Assembly (NCBI RefSeq): GCF_001435845.1
Contig: NZ_CM003596.1
Location: 2,651,298 to 2,715,297, forward strand
Length of the DNA stretch: 64,000 nt
Origin: Psychrobacter sp. P11G3
Lineage (GTDB): Bacteria > Pseudomonadota > Gammaproteobacteria > Pseudomonadales > Moraxellaceae
Direction: 5' to 3'
Shown here: piece by piece, positions 38,095-48,424 of the stretch
Layout: each line of letters begins with the position of its first letter
Position numbering within the stretch: the stretch's first letter is position 1
Notes under the pieces: generated by a model
What the model was told of the DNA's origin: nothing
Database searches by the model: none
What the model saw: the letters and a program-made list of their open reading frames with translations, nothing else
Translations under genes and position numbers: made by a program

Positions 38095-38132
38095 AAAAAA
38101 CCCCGCGATGTTAAGACTATCGCGGGGTTTTT
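38095..38132. terminator. Bidirectional terminator between ribF and the DUF2789 gene
   Basis: A 9-bp GC-rich stem (CCCCGCGAT/ATCGCGGGG) with A and T tracts on its two sides. Confidence 0.9.
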
Positions 38133-38150
38133 ATATATGTCTATAAATAT

Positions 38151-38390
38151 TTATGCGTCAGGATGCAAACGGACATTTAGCTCATCGATGGTTTCTACCC
38201 ATGCTGCATCTTTTTGCCACTCTTCCTGCAGGAACATACGCTGATTGTCCGTCCAAATGCTAGCCTCTGTCAGTTTTTCTTCGCTAGCCAATTGGTTTGC
38301 TGCAATAAAATTATCAATTGCTTCATCAGAGCTGTCTAGACCTAACTGAGCAAATAACTCATTCATACTATATTCTGGTTCACCCAACAT
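38151..38390 (-). CDS. DUF2789 family protein
   Basis: Small protein of unknown function. The 79 residues contain the family pattern NELFAQLGLDSSDEAIDNFI near the start and WTDNQRMFLQEEWQKDAAWVETIDELNVRLHPD at the end (described in two parts: SDEAI helix and QEEW-DAAW-ID). No membrane segment or signal. An AAGGAGAAATTT ribosome-binding site precedes the ATG, supporting expression. It is alone between two terminators. Confidence 0.85.
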   Translation of the reverse strand: MLGEPEYSMNELFAQLGLDSSDEAIDNFIAANQLASEEKLTEASIWTDNQRMFLQEEWQKDAAWVETIDELNVRLHPDA

Positions 38391-38598
38391 AAATTTCTCC
38401 TTAAATGGTACGAATAGGATCGTACTTATTGTTTAATGTACTTATTATTCAAATTGACATATTCATTGTAGCAAGCTTTATTTTAATAGCTGTTAATCAA
38501 CGTTTATCTAACGTTATCAATTGTATTAACGGTAAATTGCTCTTATCAGTTTAAAATATTGATTAAGTTGATTTCATCTGCCTATTTCTTATAGACAT

Positions 38599-38630
38599 AA
38601 AAAAGCCCTCACATTTAAGAGGGCTTTTTT
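38599..38630 (-). terminator. Rho-independent terminator of mdh
   Basis: Stem AGCCCTC/GAGGGCT flanked by A and T tracts, about 50 bases after the mdh stop. Confidence 0.85.
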
Positions 38631-38683
38631 GTACTACTTATCTTTACTACTTAAATCATAGCTTACTGGATAGCAGCTTATAT

Positions 38684-39673
38684 TTACGGTAGTAAGTGTG
38701 CTACTGCATCACGCTCTTCACTAAGCTCTTGCTCAGTGGCAGCCATTTTCTCTTTCGAGAAATCTGATGATACGTCAACGCCGTCTACGATAGACCAGTC
38801 GCCGTTAGTGCATGTGCATGGGAATGAGTAGATCAAACCTTCAGCAATACCGTATTCGCCGTTTGAGTAAACGCCCATAGATACCCAATCGTTCTCATCA
38901 GTACCTAGTGCCCACGTACGCATGTGTGCGATAGCAGCGTTGGCAGCAGAAGCGGCAGATGATGCACCGCGAGCTTTAATGATCGCAGCACCGCGCTGTT
39001 GTACTTCTGGGATATAAGTCGCTTCGTACCAGTCACGATCAACTAAATCTAGAGCAGGCTTACCGTTTACCGTACAAGCAGTTAGATCTGGGTATTGAGT
39101 TGACGAGTGGTTGCCCCAGATGATCATTTTTTTCACGTCATTTACAGTGCTGTCAGTCTTGCCAGCCAACTGCGCCATAGCACGGTTGTGGTCTAGACGA
39201 GTCATTGCAGTGAAGTTGCGTGGATCAAGATCTGGTGCATTGCGCTGAGCGATAAGTGCGTTCGTGTTGGCAGGGTTACCGACTACCAATACTTTTACAT
39301 CACGGCTAGCGACTTCGTTCAATGCTTTACCTTGTGCTGAGAAAATCGCAGCATTGGCTTCTAGCAAATCTTTACGCTCCATACCTGGGCCACGAGGACG
39401 TGCACCAACCAGTAAAGCATAATCGATATCTTTGAATGCGACATTAGCATCGTCAGTTTGGACGATACCAGCCAACAATGGGAATGCACAGTCTTCTAGT
39501 TCCATGACCACACCCTTTAGGGCGTCAAGAGCTGGCGTAATTTCAAGTAATTGCAAAATAACTGGCTGATCTTTACCTAGCATCTCGCCAGATGCAATAC
39601 GAAATAGCATCGCGTAGCTGATATTACCAGCGGCACCAGTGACGGCAACACGTAAAGGCTGTTTCATTGACAT
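38684..39673 (-). CDS. mdh: Malate dehydrogenase
   Basis: NAD-dependent malate/oxaloacetate interconversion in the TCA cycle. The Rossmann loop [17 protein letters not shown] begins near residue 13; the catalytic region is [13 protein letters not shown] and [13 protein letters not shown] (His in GNHS). This is the cytosolic-eukaryote-like group I MDH (about 327 residues) used by pseudomonad-related bacteria, not the 312-residue E. coli type. Two in-frame ATGs exist (MSMKQP); GGAG supports the first. It is a single-gene unit with its own terminator. Confidence 0.96.
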   Translation of the reverse strand: MSMKQPLRVAVTGAAGNISYAMLFRIASGEMLGKDQPVILQLLEITPALDALKGVVMELEDCAFPLLAGIVQTDDANVAFKDIDYALLVGARPRGPGMERKDLLEANAAIFSAQGKALNEVASRDVKVLVVGNPANTNALIAQRNAPDLDPRNFTAMTRLDHNRAMAQLAGKTDSTVNDVKKMIIWGNHSSTQYPDLTACTVNGKPALDLVDRDWYEATYIPEVQQRGAAIIKARGASSAASAANAAIAHMRTWALGTDENDWVSMGVYSNGEYGIAEGLIYSFPCTCTNGDWSIVDGVDVSSDFSKEKMAATEQELSEERDAVAHLLP

Positions 39674-40043
39674 TGAATACTCCCTAATTAATTATTAGAT
39701 AATTCTAATGAACGATTATCATTTTAGATATCGACTTGTTTGCCGCATAGCAGCATGTATAAACCGAGAGCTAGTGTAGCACTTCATCGCAGTGACCGTC
39801 TAGATACAGTCATAGACCCGTCAGGGATTATATTGTTACATTTTATACGAGAGGACTCTTGTAGAGGCTAAGCGCTTACGAATAAAGCGCTAGAGGGTTT
39901 CAGTACATGATAACTAAAGCATATTTTCACTGTGCTATACGTAGATACAATGGTCAAAATAGGCGATTCGCACCATTAAATTCGATTAAGTGAAATGAAA
40001 AATGGTATCAAAAAAGAAGTTTGAGCAGATAACTAAGTAAAGG
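39674..40043. other. Intergenic region upstream of mdh
   Basis: About 370 bases holding the mdh promoter region. Repeats of AGCGCT (around 39869-39893) could form a small hairpin. An ATTATCAT sequence near 39715 recalls half of a Fur site, but the other half is absent. No gene is visible. Confidence 0.35.
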
Positions 40044-40724
40044 TTATCGTCCACCTGAAATGATAAATTTACTGCCACAGCTGTCTACAACGTCATGACA
40101 AGTCCCAAAATCACTACCCTCATAACACACATGTATATCAGTGAGTATCGATTGGCGACGGCTACCTTCTTGACAAATGAGGTCCACACTATTTGAAGAC
40201 ATGCCACTATTGAGACGGGTCATTTGACTGATAAATCGTGATTTGGAAACGGTATAACTATTACCCGTATTTAACTCGTTCGGTAATTTTAATCCACCTG
40301 CATAGTTAGTAATCTGGCGGAAGTAACTGCTGGCGCTAAGCGGACTACAGGCTCCATAGCGTTGCCACGTTTGGCTACGTACCGTTGTGTCAGGCATGAT
40401 GCGGTTGACGACTTTTAGTTGTAGCGGTGTGAGACGTGGCTCACTACCACGACCGCAGCGCTCGCCATATCCCATATCCAGTCCAGATACGGTTAACGAA
40501 TACCCTTCTAAACACTGACGCATACGTGCCCGCGTTGGCTGCATATTACATAATGCTGGAGTCATCTCAATCATCAATACGCGCTGACCAGTCTTAACCG
40601 TGCTAGCCGCCTGTGCTGGTAGCAGTATAACGCCTTGTATAAGCAGTAAAGCGCCGAAGCTCATCGTCGCTTTAATACTACCTACACGGTGTTTGCTAGC
40701 CAACTCTGCACGCAATCGCATCAT
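40044..40724 (-). CDS. RNase T2-like exported protein lacking the catalytic histidines
   Basis: Resembles ribonuclease T2 (RNase I) in overall pattern: MIEMTPALCNMQPTRARMRQC, then SLTVSGLDMGYGERCGRG in place of the CAS I box (normally F-x-x-HGLWP), then RLTPLQLKVVNRIMP and TWQRYGACS in place of the CAS II box (normally HEW-x-KHGTC), with Cys positions kept. With the start used here, the CAS I His is S80, and the CAS II Glu, Lys and His positions read T109, R112 and Y113. Nuclease activity is therefore not expected. A hydrophobic segment at about residues 20-37 ending AQAAS is a signal peptide. The frame extends 43 codons upstream to another ATG (40853). Confidence 0.55.
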   Translation of the reverse strand: MMRLRAELASKHRVGSIKATMSFGALLLIQGVILLPAQAASTVKTGQRVLMIEMTPALCNMQPTRARMRQCLEGYSLTVSGLDMGYGERCGRGSEPRLTPLQLKVVNRIMPDTTVRSQTWQRYGACSPLSASSYFRQITNYAGGLKLPNELNTGNSYTVSKSRFISQMTRLNSGMSSNSVDLICQEGSRRQSILTDIHVCYEGSDFGTCHDVVDSCGSKFIISGGR

Positions 40725-41159
40725 AGAATTAGCAACCTTGTTGCTCAGATTTGTATCTGTCTTTGTATTTGCCTTCGATAAAAAGCATATCCGATTAGAT
40801 AACGAATATTTGGTTTTTGGCGACGTAGACAGACTAAAATATTTTTTGATCATAGGACTGAGGGCAGTTAGTTAGCAATGATAAGACATAGGCTATAACT
40901 TAAATCATTAGACGCGATACATAAAACACGCATTGACCTAAGAACAAGACTGAAAAATAGGGTTTCCCATTAAGGCAATGGTAACAAAACGTTTTTTTTA
41001 ATCTATAGCAAAAACGTAAACGTTGACGACATCGTCAGGATGCTCGATAAATGTTGATAAAGTATTGAAGGATAAAGAATATGAAACTTATCTTAGCCAA
41101 ATGAGTGCTGCTTGGGCAAGTCAGAGTTGATCAATTGACAATTAGCAAAGCAAATCAGC
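40725..41159. other. Intergenic region downstream of slt and upstream of the RNase T2-like gene
   Basis: About 430 bases, part of which (40725-40853) is an in-frame N-terminal extension of the RNase T2-like gene if the longer start is used. No other gene or clear promoter seen. Confidence 0.3.
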
Positions 41160-41200
41160 AGATAAAAATAAACCACTAACAATAAATCATTAGTGGTTTA
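41160..41200 (-). terminator. Terminator of slt
   Basis: An 11-bp stem (TAAACCACTAA/TTAGTGGTTTA) with a 10-base loop leads into a T-rich tail on the minus strand. Confidence 0.7.
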
Positions 41201-41219
41201 TCAAGTGCAAGTTCAGTGA

Positions 41220-43352
41220 TTAAAAGCCAGCTGGCACCGTACCCATACGCTGAGTAATCGGCTGACCACGACCCAACAGACTACTATAGATAGTGGCGTT
41301 TTCCATTACGTGTTTGACATAGTTGCGTGTCTCAGGGAATGCAATCGACTCTACATATTGATCTGCAGCGAGTGAGCCATAAACTGGCTGCCAGCGTTTG
41401 GCGTTATTGGGACCAGCGTTATAACCTGCGGTTGCCAATACTGGCTGATAGTTTAGCTTACCCAAGATATCACCCATATACCATGTACCATAGCGGATAT
41501 TGGTATCACCGCTGTTAGCACGGCTCGCACTATAAGTTTCGCCTAGGTTACGAGCGATATATTTTGCGGTATCAGGCATGACCTGCATCAGTCCGCTCGC
41601 GCCCACGTTTGAGCGCGCAGAAGATACGAAACGGCTTTCTTGACGCATAATACCGTATGCCCATGCTGGATCAATACCCGCTGACTCACTATAACGTACG
41701 ACTGCACTTTGATGCGGCATCGGATGCGAAAGTGCTAAGCTATCCACTCTATCAGTATTATCAACGGCATAAATCGCTCGATCGAGCCAGCCCATATCAT
41801 AGGCTTGACGAGCAGCGGCAATAATTAAATTGTCATCACGATTATCACGAGCTTGCTTCACTGCCCAGTTCCACTCGCGGTTGGCATAAGCACGACTAGC
41901 TTCAGAGTTATATAACGCAAACGCACGGGCAAAGTTGGCATCTTGCATGACGCGCGCGCGATCAGCGGTACTGACATTAGGCAAATTACTACCGCCTAAA
42001 CGGCTAGCATCGAAACGCTGCCCTATTTTGTCTTTTGCCATCAGGCCATAGTAGTCATTACTTTTTGCTAAGTTCTGATACATTTTTTTGGACGTATTGC
42101 GCTTACTACTATCGCTTGACTGCTCATACGCACGAGCTAGCCAATACTGCCACTGGGCTTCTTTTTGCGTTTCGCCATCCATTTTTGAGATAGCTTCTAC
42201 CACATCATCCCAACGACCGAAGCGAATCGCTGCCATAGCATAATCTTCAGCTTCTTCAAAATTAAAGTCATTGTCCAAACTGTTGCGGAACCAATCGACT
42301 GCTTCAGCGTTAAAGCCGTCGTCAGTGTTGTGATTCATACGCTGTACCCCAAGCGTACGATAAGCATAGCGTCGTGTCTCATCATTCAACAATCTGACCG
42401 CGCGCTGATTGTCCTGCTTGATATCAAAGTCTAACTGTAGCGCCGCCTCACGATAAGACTTGTCAGCCATACGGCCGATTGCATACATATATAGGTATTG
42501 ATTGGTTTGGCTAGCAGGCTCACGACCAAAACGGCTAAAGAAAGAAGACGGATTAAGCTGAATTTCACTAAGCGCCGAATAAGCAATTGGCGTACCAAGG
42601 CGTGAGGACAATGCCATAATATCACCGGTCTTACCTTTACGTAGCATACGCTTGAGACGAGCCGCACGATCTTGATTACTAATCAGCGCGTTGTTGTTCA
42701 TCTCCATCGCTAACTGATCGCACAATGCTGGTTGCTTTTTAGTGGTTAGCCACACATCAGATTTGGCTGCCATAGCACGCATGGTGTCACCGCCATTATT
42801 AAACCCAAGCGCAACCGCACAGCGCTCACTGGCATCGGCATTGGTAATTAAATTGGCTACCTGTCTAACCGAGGCATAATCATTCGATCCTGCTTTGGTC
42901 TCCGCAAAATCAGCCACTAATTTCTCAGCCATAACCGTATCTGGATACTGACGCACAAACTGCGAGACAGCTGCTGAACTTTGTGAATTGAGATCTAGAT
43001 TCATACGCCAATAGGTCGGATACATCGCAAACAAGCCGCCACTCATGACTTGCTCATAGTTATAGAGCGCACTCACATCACCGCGATCTGCGGCGATAGC
43101 GGCTGCCATAAATGAGTCAATACTGCTGTCTTGCTGATAATCTTGTTGATAGTTACTTTCTTGTTGGTAGCTTTCCTCATCGCCCCACGTCAACTCGGCA
43201 CAAGCGACCTGTGACACACCAAGTGCACTTACCGCTGTTGCCACGCTCAACGCGCTCAGCCGTAGCGTACCTACTGTGATTCGCTTTGACGCGTGTTTTT
43301 GACTGATAGACTCTTCATCCTTGATGCTATGCGCAACACGCAACTTTGTCAT
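41220..43352 (-). CDS. slt: Soluble lytic murein transglycosylase (Slt family)
   Basis: Periplasmic enzyme cleaving the MurNAc-GlcNAc bond to 1,6-anhydro products, which AmpD (encoded 8 kb away) later processes. After a basic N-terminus, a hydrophobic segment around residues 35-50 ending VACAEL is the signal peptide. A long alpha-helical superhelix (about 55-530) precedes the SLT domain, whose catalytic Glu is E572 in MRQESRF, followed by GASGLMQVMPDTAKYIA and ATAGYNAGPNNAKRW. Length 710 (E. coli Slt70 645). The ATG preceded by AAGAGAG is chosen over a frame 24 codons longer. Divergent from miaB. Confidence 0.94.
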   Translation of the reverse strand: MTKLRVAHSIKDEESISQKHASKRITVGTLRLSALSVATAVSALGVSQVACAELTWGDEESYQQESNYQQDYQQDSSIDSFMAAAIAADRGDVSALYNYEQVMSGGLFAMYPTYWRMNLDLNSQSSAAVSQFVRQYPDTVMAEKLVADFAETKAGSNDYASVRQVANLITNADASERCAVALGFNNGGDTMRAMAAKSDVWLTTKKQPALCDQLAMEMNNNALISNQDRAARLKRMLRKGKTGDIMALSSRLGTPIAYSALSEIQLNPSSFFSRFGREPASQTNQYLYMYAIGRMADKSYREAALQLDFDIKQDNQRAVRLLNDETRRYAYRTLGVQRMNHNTDDGFNAEAVDWFRNSLDNDFNFEEAEDYAMAAIRFGRWDDVVEAISKMDGETQKEAQWQYWLARAYEQSSDSSKRNTSKKMYQNLAKSNDYYGLMAKDKIGQRFDASRLGGSNLPNVSTADRARVMQDANFARAFALYNSEASRAYANREWNWAVKQARDNRDDNLIIAAARQAYDMGWLDRAIYAVDNTDRVDSLALSHPMPHQSAVVRYSESAGIDPAWAYGIMRQESRFVSSARSNVGASGLMQVMPDTAKYIARNLGETYSASRANSGDTNIRYGTWYMGDILGKLNYQPVLATAGYNAGPNNAKRWQPVYGSLAADQYVESIAFPETRNYVKHVMENATIYSSLLGRGQPITQRMGTVPAGF

Positions 43353-43612
43353 ACTGACTCTCTTTATGATATCTCTACAAATATGTGAATAACGGTTCGC
43401 TAAGTACCGCCAAGGGTATAGCAATCATCATACTATACTCATTGTGCTTTCAACTATCTCCTTTACCTTTTGTTAATAAATAGGACAGCACGGTGTAACA
43501 TAGAAGTGATAACGAGCCGCAGTTTTTATGAATAGTAATATGAACGACAGTAAATAATTGATACTGCTATGAATTATTTATCATATTGATACCCCATCGC
43601 TCGTGCTAATTT

Positions 43613-43641
43613 TTCACATTGGCACAGGGTTGTGATAAAAT
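43613..43641 (+). promoter_or_regulatory. Candidate promoter of miaB
   Basis: TTCACA, a 17-base spacer and TAAAAT preceded by TG-A (extended -10). It predicts a leader of about 50 bases before the ATG at 43700 and argues against the longer open frame starting at 43619. The rest of the 347-base slt-miaB gap shows nothing else. Confidence 0.5.
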
Positions 43642-43699
43642 ACGCCACCTGTTAATCGGCTACTCCGCTATATTTTTGGTCAATCATGGACTTATCCTT

Positions 43700-45193
43700 A
43701 TGAGTGTTACTGTATTCAATCCCCGCATCGATGACGATGCTGTTGCTGAGACGACTGTCACCGCACGTGCTGTCACTGCACTCAAAGAAGCAAGTTCAGC
43801 CCAAGCACCCGTCGAAAAAGCAGCGACAAAAAAGGTCTTTGTCACCACCCAAGGCTGTCAGATGAATGTCTATGACTCTGGCAAAATGCTAGACGTGCTA
43901 GGCGACTCACATGGTATGGAGGTGACTCATGATATCGATGAGGCCGATGTACTACTGATGAACACCTGCTCTATCCGCGAAAAAGCGCAAGAAAAAGTCT
44001 TTTCGGAATTGGGCCGCTGGCGCAAACTAAAAGAAAAACGTCCTGACCTCGTCATTGGTGTTGGTGGTTGTGTGGCCTCACAAGAAGGCGATAATATTCA
44101 GAAGCGTGCGCCCTACGTCGATATGGTATTTGGCCCACAAACCTTGCATCGCCTACCAGATCTATACGATCAATCAAATGAGCAACGTGAAATCGCGCCT
44201 AAAAACCGTATTGGTACGATTGATGTGTCATTCCCTAGCATCGAGAAGTTTGACTTTTTGCCAGAGCCAAGAGTAGAAGGCTACAAAGCATTTGTCTCTA
44301 TCATGGAAGGCTGTTCAAAATATTGCTCATTTTGCGTCGTGCCTTATACCCGCGGTGAAGAGTTATCACGTCCACTTGATGACGTATTGGCTGAGATTGA
44401 CAGCCTTGCTGCTCAAGGTATCCGTGAAATCAACCTATTGGGTCAAAACGTCAACGGCTATCGCGGCGAAAAAGACGATGGCAGCATTTGCCGTTTCGCT
44501 GAACTATTACACTATGTCTCGCATGTCGATGGCGTCGAGCGTATTCGCTATACGACTAGCCATCCGCTAGAGTTCACTGATGATATCATTGATGCGTATG
44601 CCCAATTGCCAGAGCTAGTATCGCACTTGCATTTACCGGTTCAGAGTGGCTCAAACGCTATCTTGGCAGCGATGAAACGTAACCATACAATCGACGTTTA
44701 TATTAACCAGATCAATAAGCTAAAAGCCATTCGTCCAGATATTCACTTGTCGAGTGACTTTATCATTGGCTTCCCTGGTGAAACTGATCAAGACTTCCAA
44801 GATACCTTGAACTTGGCGAAAGAGTTGAACTTCGATCACTCTTACAGCTTTATCTACTCTAAGCGCCCAGGCACGCCAGCCGCTGAGTTGCCAGATGATG
44901 TAAGCTTCACCACTAAAAAAGCTCGCTTGGCTGAATTCCAGAAAGTCATCATTGACTCAACACTTGCTAAAACCCATGAGATGGTCGGTACGACGACACG
45001 CGTCTTGGTTGAACAAGTTGCCAACCGTCATCCTGATTGCTTAATCGGTACAGCAGATAATACCCGTACCGTTATGTTCCCTCATGATGTTGAGAAAATG
45101 GATGAGCTATTGGGTAAACTCGTGAGCGTACGTATTACTGATTTCGTTAGTCCGCACATGGTGAAAGGTGAGCTAATCGAAGTATTGGCATAG
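43700..45193 (+). CDS. miaB: tRNA-2-methylthio-N6-dimethylallyladenosine synthase MiaB
   Basis: Radical-SAM methylthiotransferase that converts i6A37 to ms2i6A37 in tRNAs. The UPF0004 domain carries cluster ligands C53 ([11 protein letters not shown]), C90 (MNTCSIRE) and C124 (GGCVAS). The radical-SAM triad is C205, C209 and C212 in [20 protein letters not shown]-terminal TRAM domain includes TTRVLVEQ and ADNTRTVMF. Length 497 (E. coli 474); the extra is an Ala/Thr-rich N-terminal stretch of about 40 residues. ATG chosen from the upstream promoter and weak GGA. It converges on a small hypothetical gene. Confidence 0.97.
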   Translation: MSVTVFNPRIDDDAVAETTVTARAVTALKEASSAQAPVEKAATKKVFVTTQGCQMNVYDSGKMLDVLGDSHGMEVTHDIDEADVLLMNTCSIREKAQEKVFSELGRWRKLKEKRPDLVIGVGGCVASQEGDNIQKRAPYVDMVFGPQTLHRLPDLYDQSNEQREIAPKNRIGTIDVSFPSIEKFDFLPEPRVEGYKAFVSIMEGCSKYCSFCVVPYTRGEELSRPLDDVLAEIDSLAAQGIREINLLGQNVNGYRGEKDDGSICRFAELLHYVSHVDGVERIRYTTSHPLEFTDDIIDAYAQLPELVSHLHLPVQSGSNAILAAMKRNHTIDVYINQINKLKAIRPDIHLSSDFIIGFPGETDQDFQDTLNLAKELNFDHSYSFIYSKRPGTPAAELPDDVSFTTKKARLAEFQKVIIDSTLAKTHEMVGTTTRVLVEQVANRHPDCLIGTADNTRTVMFPHDVEKMDELLGKLVSVRITDFVSPHMVKGELIEVLA

Positions 45194-45236
45194 TGGTTAA
45201 GGTAACAATGGTTAAGTTATAAATTTGAGTAAGAAT

Positions 45237-45274
45237 AAAAAAGCCGTTCACTTATAATAGCGAACGGCTTTTTT
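45237..45274. terminator. Bidirectional terminator after miaB
   Basis: Stem AAAGCCGTTC/GAACGGCTTT, 12-base loop, A and T tracts on either side; shared by the convergent small gene. Confidence 0.85.
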
Positions 45275-45295
45275 GTGGATGAATGTTAACTACCA

Positions 45296-45550
45296 CTATT
45301 CTGATAACCAATCCGTCTTCCGTAACTGCTGCTTGGTCTCGCGACGACGTTTTTTTCGGACGATGTCGATATCTTCTTTTTCGTGAATACCACCTTTTCT
45401 TAATAGTGGATCAAGCGCCAAATAATTACGCGGTTTGACAGTGCCTAGCGAGTGTTGCACACCTGTCATATTTTGACGTTCTAACTGCGCTTGCTGTTCT
45501 AACTGCCGTTCAATCTGCTTGGCCTTTTTTAAGGTTTGTTTTAAACTCAT
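45296..45550 (-). CDS. Small basic hypothetical protein
   Basis: Family not recognised. The 84-residue protein starts MSLKQTLKKAKQIERQLEQQ, a probable coiled coil (residues about 3-30), and continues with NYLALDPLLRKGGIHEKE and a basic RKKRRRETKQQLRK tail, suggesting nucleic acid or ribosome contact, which is inference. TAGGTAAC precedes the ATG. The frame extends 12 codons upstream without support. It is convergent with miaB and lies about 130 bases downstream of rtcB on the same strand. Confidence 0.6.
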   Translation of the reverse strand: MSLKQTLKKAKQIERQLEQQAQLERQNMTGVQHSLGTVKPRNYLALDPLLRKGGIHEKEDIDIVRKKRRRETKQQLRKTDWLSE

Positions 45551-45682
45551 GTTGTTACCTATTCTTTGATTTTCTTGAGATACCAACGCCGAAAATCATC
45601 TTAGCGAGGAAAAGGAGTGCCAATTGTACATTCAGTACATTAAACGAGTTTGACGATGCTAAGATGATTTGCAGGCTTGGTA

Positions 45683-46897
45683 TTAGCCTTTAATACACAT
45701 GACTTGTTTTAGCGTATGCACCACCTCAACCAAATCCGTTTGATTGGCCATCACTTCATCGATGTCTTTATAAGCGCCGGGTATCTCATCGATGACGCCT
45801 TTATCTTTGCGACATTCGACACCATCCGTCTGCGCTTTTAGCTCATCAATGGTGAACGCGCGTATCGCTTTACCACGGCTCATTTGTCGCCCTGCCCCAT
45901 GTGAGCAAGAACAAAACGACTCTGCCGCGCCTAGACCACGTACGATAAAAGACTTTGTGCCCATAGATCCTGGGATAATCCCAAGCTCACCTTCATAAGC
46001 ACTGATTGCGCCTTTACGGGTCACATAGACTTGCTCACCGAAATGCACCTCTTCATTGACATAATTATGATGACAATTGATGGCTTCTTTGGTCAGCTGA
46101 AATCGTGGCAATCCCGCTTGTGGCGACTGCAATGACTTAATAACGAGACGCATCATCTCGCGGCGGTTCTCAAGCGCGTAATCCTGCGCCCAGCCTACTG
46201 CTTCGACATAATCGGCAAAGCTATCAGACCCTTCGGCAAAGTAAGACAAATCACGATCTGGTACATGACCAAAACGCGATTGACGTTCTTTTTTGGCAAG
46301 GTTAATAAAGTACTGACCGATACAATTACCGATGCCGCGGCTGCCAGAATGCAGCATCACCCAGACATCATTGTTCTCATCCAAGCACAGCTCAATGAAA
46401 TGATTGCCACCGCCCAATGTACCTAACTGCTTTGCCCACGTACGCTCAAAACCTTTAAGCATTTTAAGTAAACCTGGGTGTTTATCAGTAATCGGTTTTA
46501 GGCGTTTACCTAGTGGATCAAGCGTTGAGTTCTTGGCTTGGATTTGCTTATGCATATTGAAACCGACTGGCACTTGTTGCTCCACGATCGATCGCAGTGA
46601 CCTTAAGCTATCAGGTAGATCGCTCGCCGTCAGGGACAAACGTACTGCGTTCATACCGCAGCCAATGTCTACCCCAACTGCGGCAGGAATAATGGCTGAC
46701 TTGGTCGGAATCACACTACCGACTGTTGCGCCTTTGCCAACGTGCACATCGGGCATCACTGCAATGTGTGAATGCACAAACTCTAGCTGGGCTAAATTGC
46801 GTAACTGCTGCATCGCACCTTGCTCAACATTCGAGGTATAAATCTTGACAGGTACGCCATGTTTACTATTTTTATTTAATACTAATTGAATGCTCAT
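45683..46897 (-). CDS. rtcB: RNA-splicing ligase RtcB
   Basis: GTP- and Mn2+-dependent ligase joining 2',3'-cyclic phosphate or 3'-phosphate to 5'-OH RNA ends. Metal ligands are in VGVDIGCGMNAV (D77, C80) and LGGGNHFIEL (His about 166); HSGSRGIGN follows. The guanylated His is H333 in CSCSHGAGRQMSRG, equivalent to E. coli H337. Length 404 (E. coli 408). No rtcA, rtcR or archease gene is adjacent, and no sigma-54 site (GG-N10-GC) was noticed upstream, so its control differs from the E. coli rtc operon. Confidence 0.96.
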   Translation of the reverse strand: MSIQLVLNKNSKHGVPVKIYTSNVEQGAMQQLRNLAQLEFVHSHIAVMPDVHVGKGATVGSVIPTKSAIIPAAVGVDIGCGMNAVRLSLTASDLPDSLRSLRSIVEQQVPVGFNMHKQIQAKNSTLDPLGKRLKPITDKHPGLLKMLKGFERTWAKQLGTLGGGNHFIELCLDENNDVWVMLHSGSRGIGNCIGQYFINLAKKERQSRFGHVPDRDLSYFAEGSDSFADYVEAVGWAQDYALENRREMMRLVIKSLQSPQAGLPRFQLTKEAINCHHNYVNEEVHFGEQVYVTRKGAISAYEGELGIIPGSMGTKSFIVRGLGAAESFCSCSHGAGRQMSRGKAIRAFTIDELKAQTDGVECRKDKGVIDEIPGAYKDIDEVMANQTDLVEVVHTLKQVMCIKG

Positions 46898-47695
46898 TAT
46901 TTATTTTTTTCCAATTTTTTTATTTTGAAGCCATGTATTTTTTAATTTGCCTATTTATCTTTTTAAGACACAGTTATCCGTCTTAAATAAACACGATGTT
47001 TAATAAGAAAATAAATATTAAATAAAAAATTTAGGCAATAAAAAACCGTATTCTTATTAATTAAAAAATCAATAAAAATTCATGGTTAATTTATTATAGA
47101 CATTTTAAAGAAAGATAATATAGATCAGAACCGTCGGCCACAGCGTAAATAGTATACGCATAGAAAAGCTTTAGCTAAATCATAGCCTGAGTCGCTTTAT
47201 TAGCAATAACGGTAAAGAAAAATGTTAGGCAAACAGATAACAGCATGCGCAATATGGCTTAGCACGATCGCAGAGCAAATTTGGCACAATAGACTTAGAA
47301 AAGAGATAGCGCAAGTAGATACAGAAGGCTATTTATTGATATCGATAGATGGAATATCACTCAATAGCTTATATAAAAATTTAGCCAAACCTTTTCGAAG
47401 GTGTCATTGCTGTCATGTGGTTTACATATTCAATCTTTAAAAACGTCTTGATAGTTAAATAGGACACGATGATTCCTCCATAGGTTATGGCTAATTATTG
47501 TAGACAATAGTAGCAGATTTATTAGAATGACTTATCACTTACATAGAAGCCAATAAATCAATTTGGTAATAATAACGATTTAAAAAATAAAGTCAATAAT
47601 TAATTTTATGCATGTAGGGAATATTTTAAATAAATTACATTCCATTAAACGTATTGCTTTAAAAATTTTACTTCAAATATAGAACTCATTAATTT
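46898..47695. other. AT-rich intergenic region upstream of rtcB
   Basis: About 800 bases. A 72-codon open frame at 47222-47440 on the plus strand lacks a good ribosome-binding site and family features. A short inverted repeat ATTGTAGACAAT is at about 47497-47508. No RNA gene recognised. Could be the remnant of a lost gene. Confidence 0.4.
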
Positions 47696-48424
47696 TTAGA
47701 CCATAAAGCTATTTAATACTTCAGCTAATAAAGCAGCAGCGATAATTATAAATATCACCCCACAACCACGATTGAGCCATGCTAAACGATTACCAACATC
47801 GAGCCAACTTGCCAGCTTTTTGCCGCCTAGCGTGTATACGATTTGCCAAATCGTTTCGCTCAAAAACAAGCCGATGGTTAATAGGACATATTGCGGCCAT
47901 AGTGGCACACTAAAATTGATAAATTTAGGGAAAAAGGCCGCAAAGAACAAAATAGCTTTCGGATTAGATAGTGATACCCAAACGCCAGTACGAAACAAGG
48001 TCGTGTTGCTCGGCGCTATTTTAGTAGCAGCACTAGATAGCGAACGCGGCTGTAGTGTGCTAGGTGCGCCATCAGAAACCGCATAGTCTGCTGCTACCTC
48101 GGCACTCAACTCTTTAGCATCGCTCATCAAGCTACCGTCGCCAGCATCGCGCCAAGAGCTGATACCCAAATAGATTAAATATGCCGCACCCACGGCTTTG
48201 ATAATGGTCAGTAGCCACGGTGACTGGCGACTGATTACATCCAATCCAAGCAGTGTCGATAGCAGTAATACAAACAGGCCGAGGCTCAGACCTGCTAGCG
48301 TCCATAAGGTTCGTTTGACGCCATAGTTCATGCCATACTGAAACGCTAGCAGCATATTAGGACCAGGAGTCGCTGAGATAAAAAACGTACTTGCGAAAAA
48401 CACTGCAAACAGATGCCAAGACAT
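47696..48424 (-). CDS. LysE/RhtB-family amino acid exporter
   Basis: Inner-membrane exporter of amino acids or related compounds. The N-terminal FISATPGPNMLLAFQYGMNYG (in part) is the family signature, with PGPNML near residues 20-25; five to six hydrophobic segments are seen, including LLLSTLLGLDVI, IIKAVGAAYLIYLGISSW and GVWVSLSNPKAILFFAAFFP. Between the third and fourth segments there is an extra polar loop of about 45 residues (SLMSDAKELSAEVAADY onward), raising the length to 242 from about 205. The first ATG is used; a TTG one codon earlier is possible. Substrate unknown. Confidence 0.88.
   Translation of the reverse strand: MSWHLFAVFFASTFFISATPGPNMLLAFQYGMNYGVKRTLWTLAGLSLGLFVLLLSTLLGLDVISRQSPWLLTIIKAVGAAYLIYLGISSWRDAGDGSLMSDAKELSAEVAADYAVSDGAPSTLQPRSLSSAATKIAPSNTTLFRTGVWVSLSNPKAILFFAAFFPKFINFSVPLWPQYVLLTIGLFLSETIWQIVYTLGGKKLASWLDVGNRLAWLNRGCGVIFIIIAAALLAEVLNSFMV

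Noticed and set aside
39705..39725. Fur box upstream of mdh
   Set aside because: Only one half-site resembles the consensus.
43619..43699. Extended miaB start
   Set aside because: The extension overlaps the best promoter candidate and is not family-like.
47222..47440. 72-codon open frame on the plus strand upstream of rtcB
   Set aside because: Weak ribosome-binding site, no family features, biased AT-rich surroundings; described only as part of the intergenic region.
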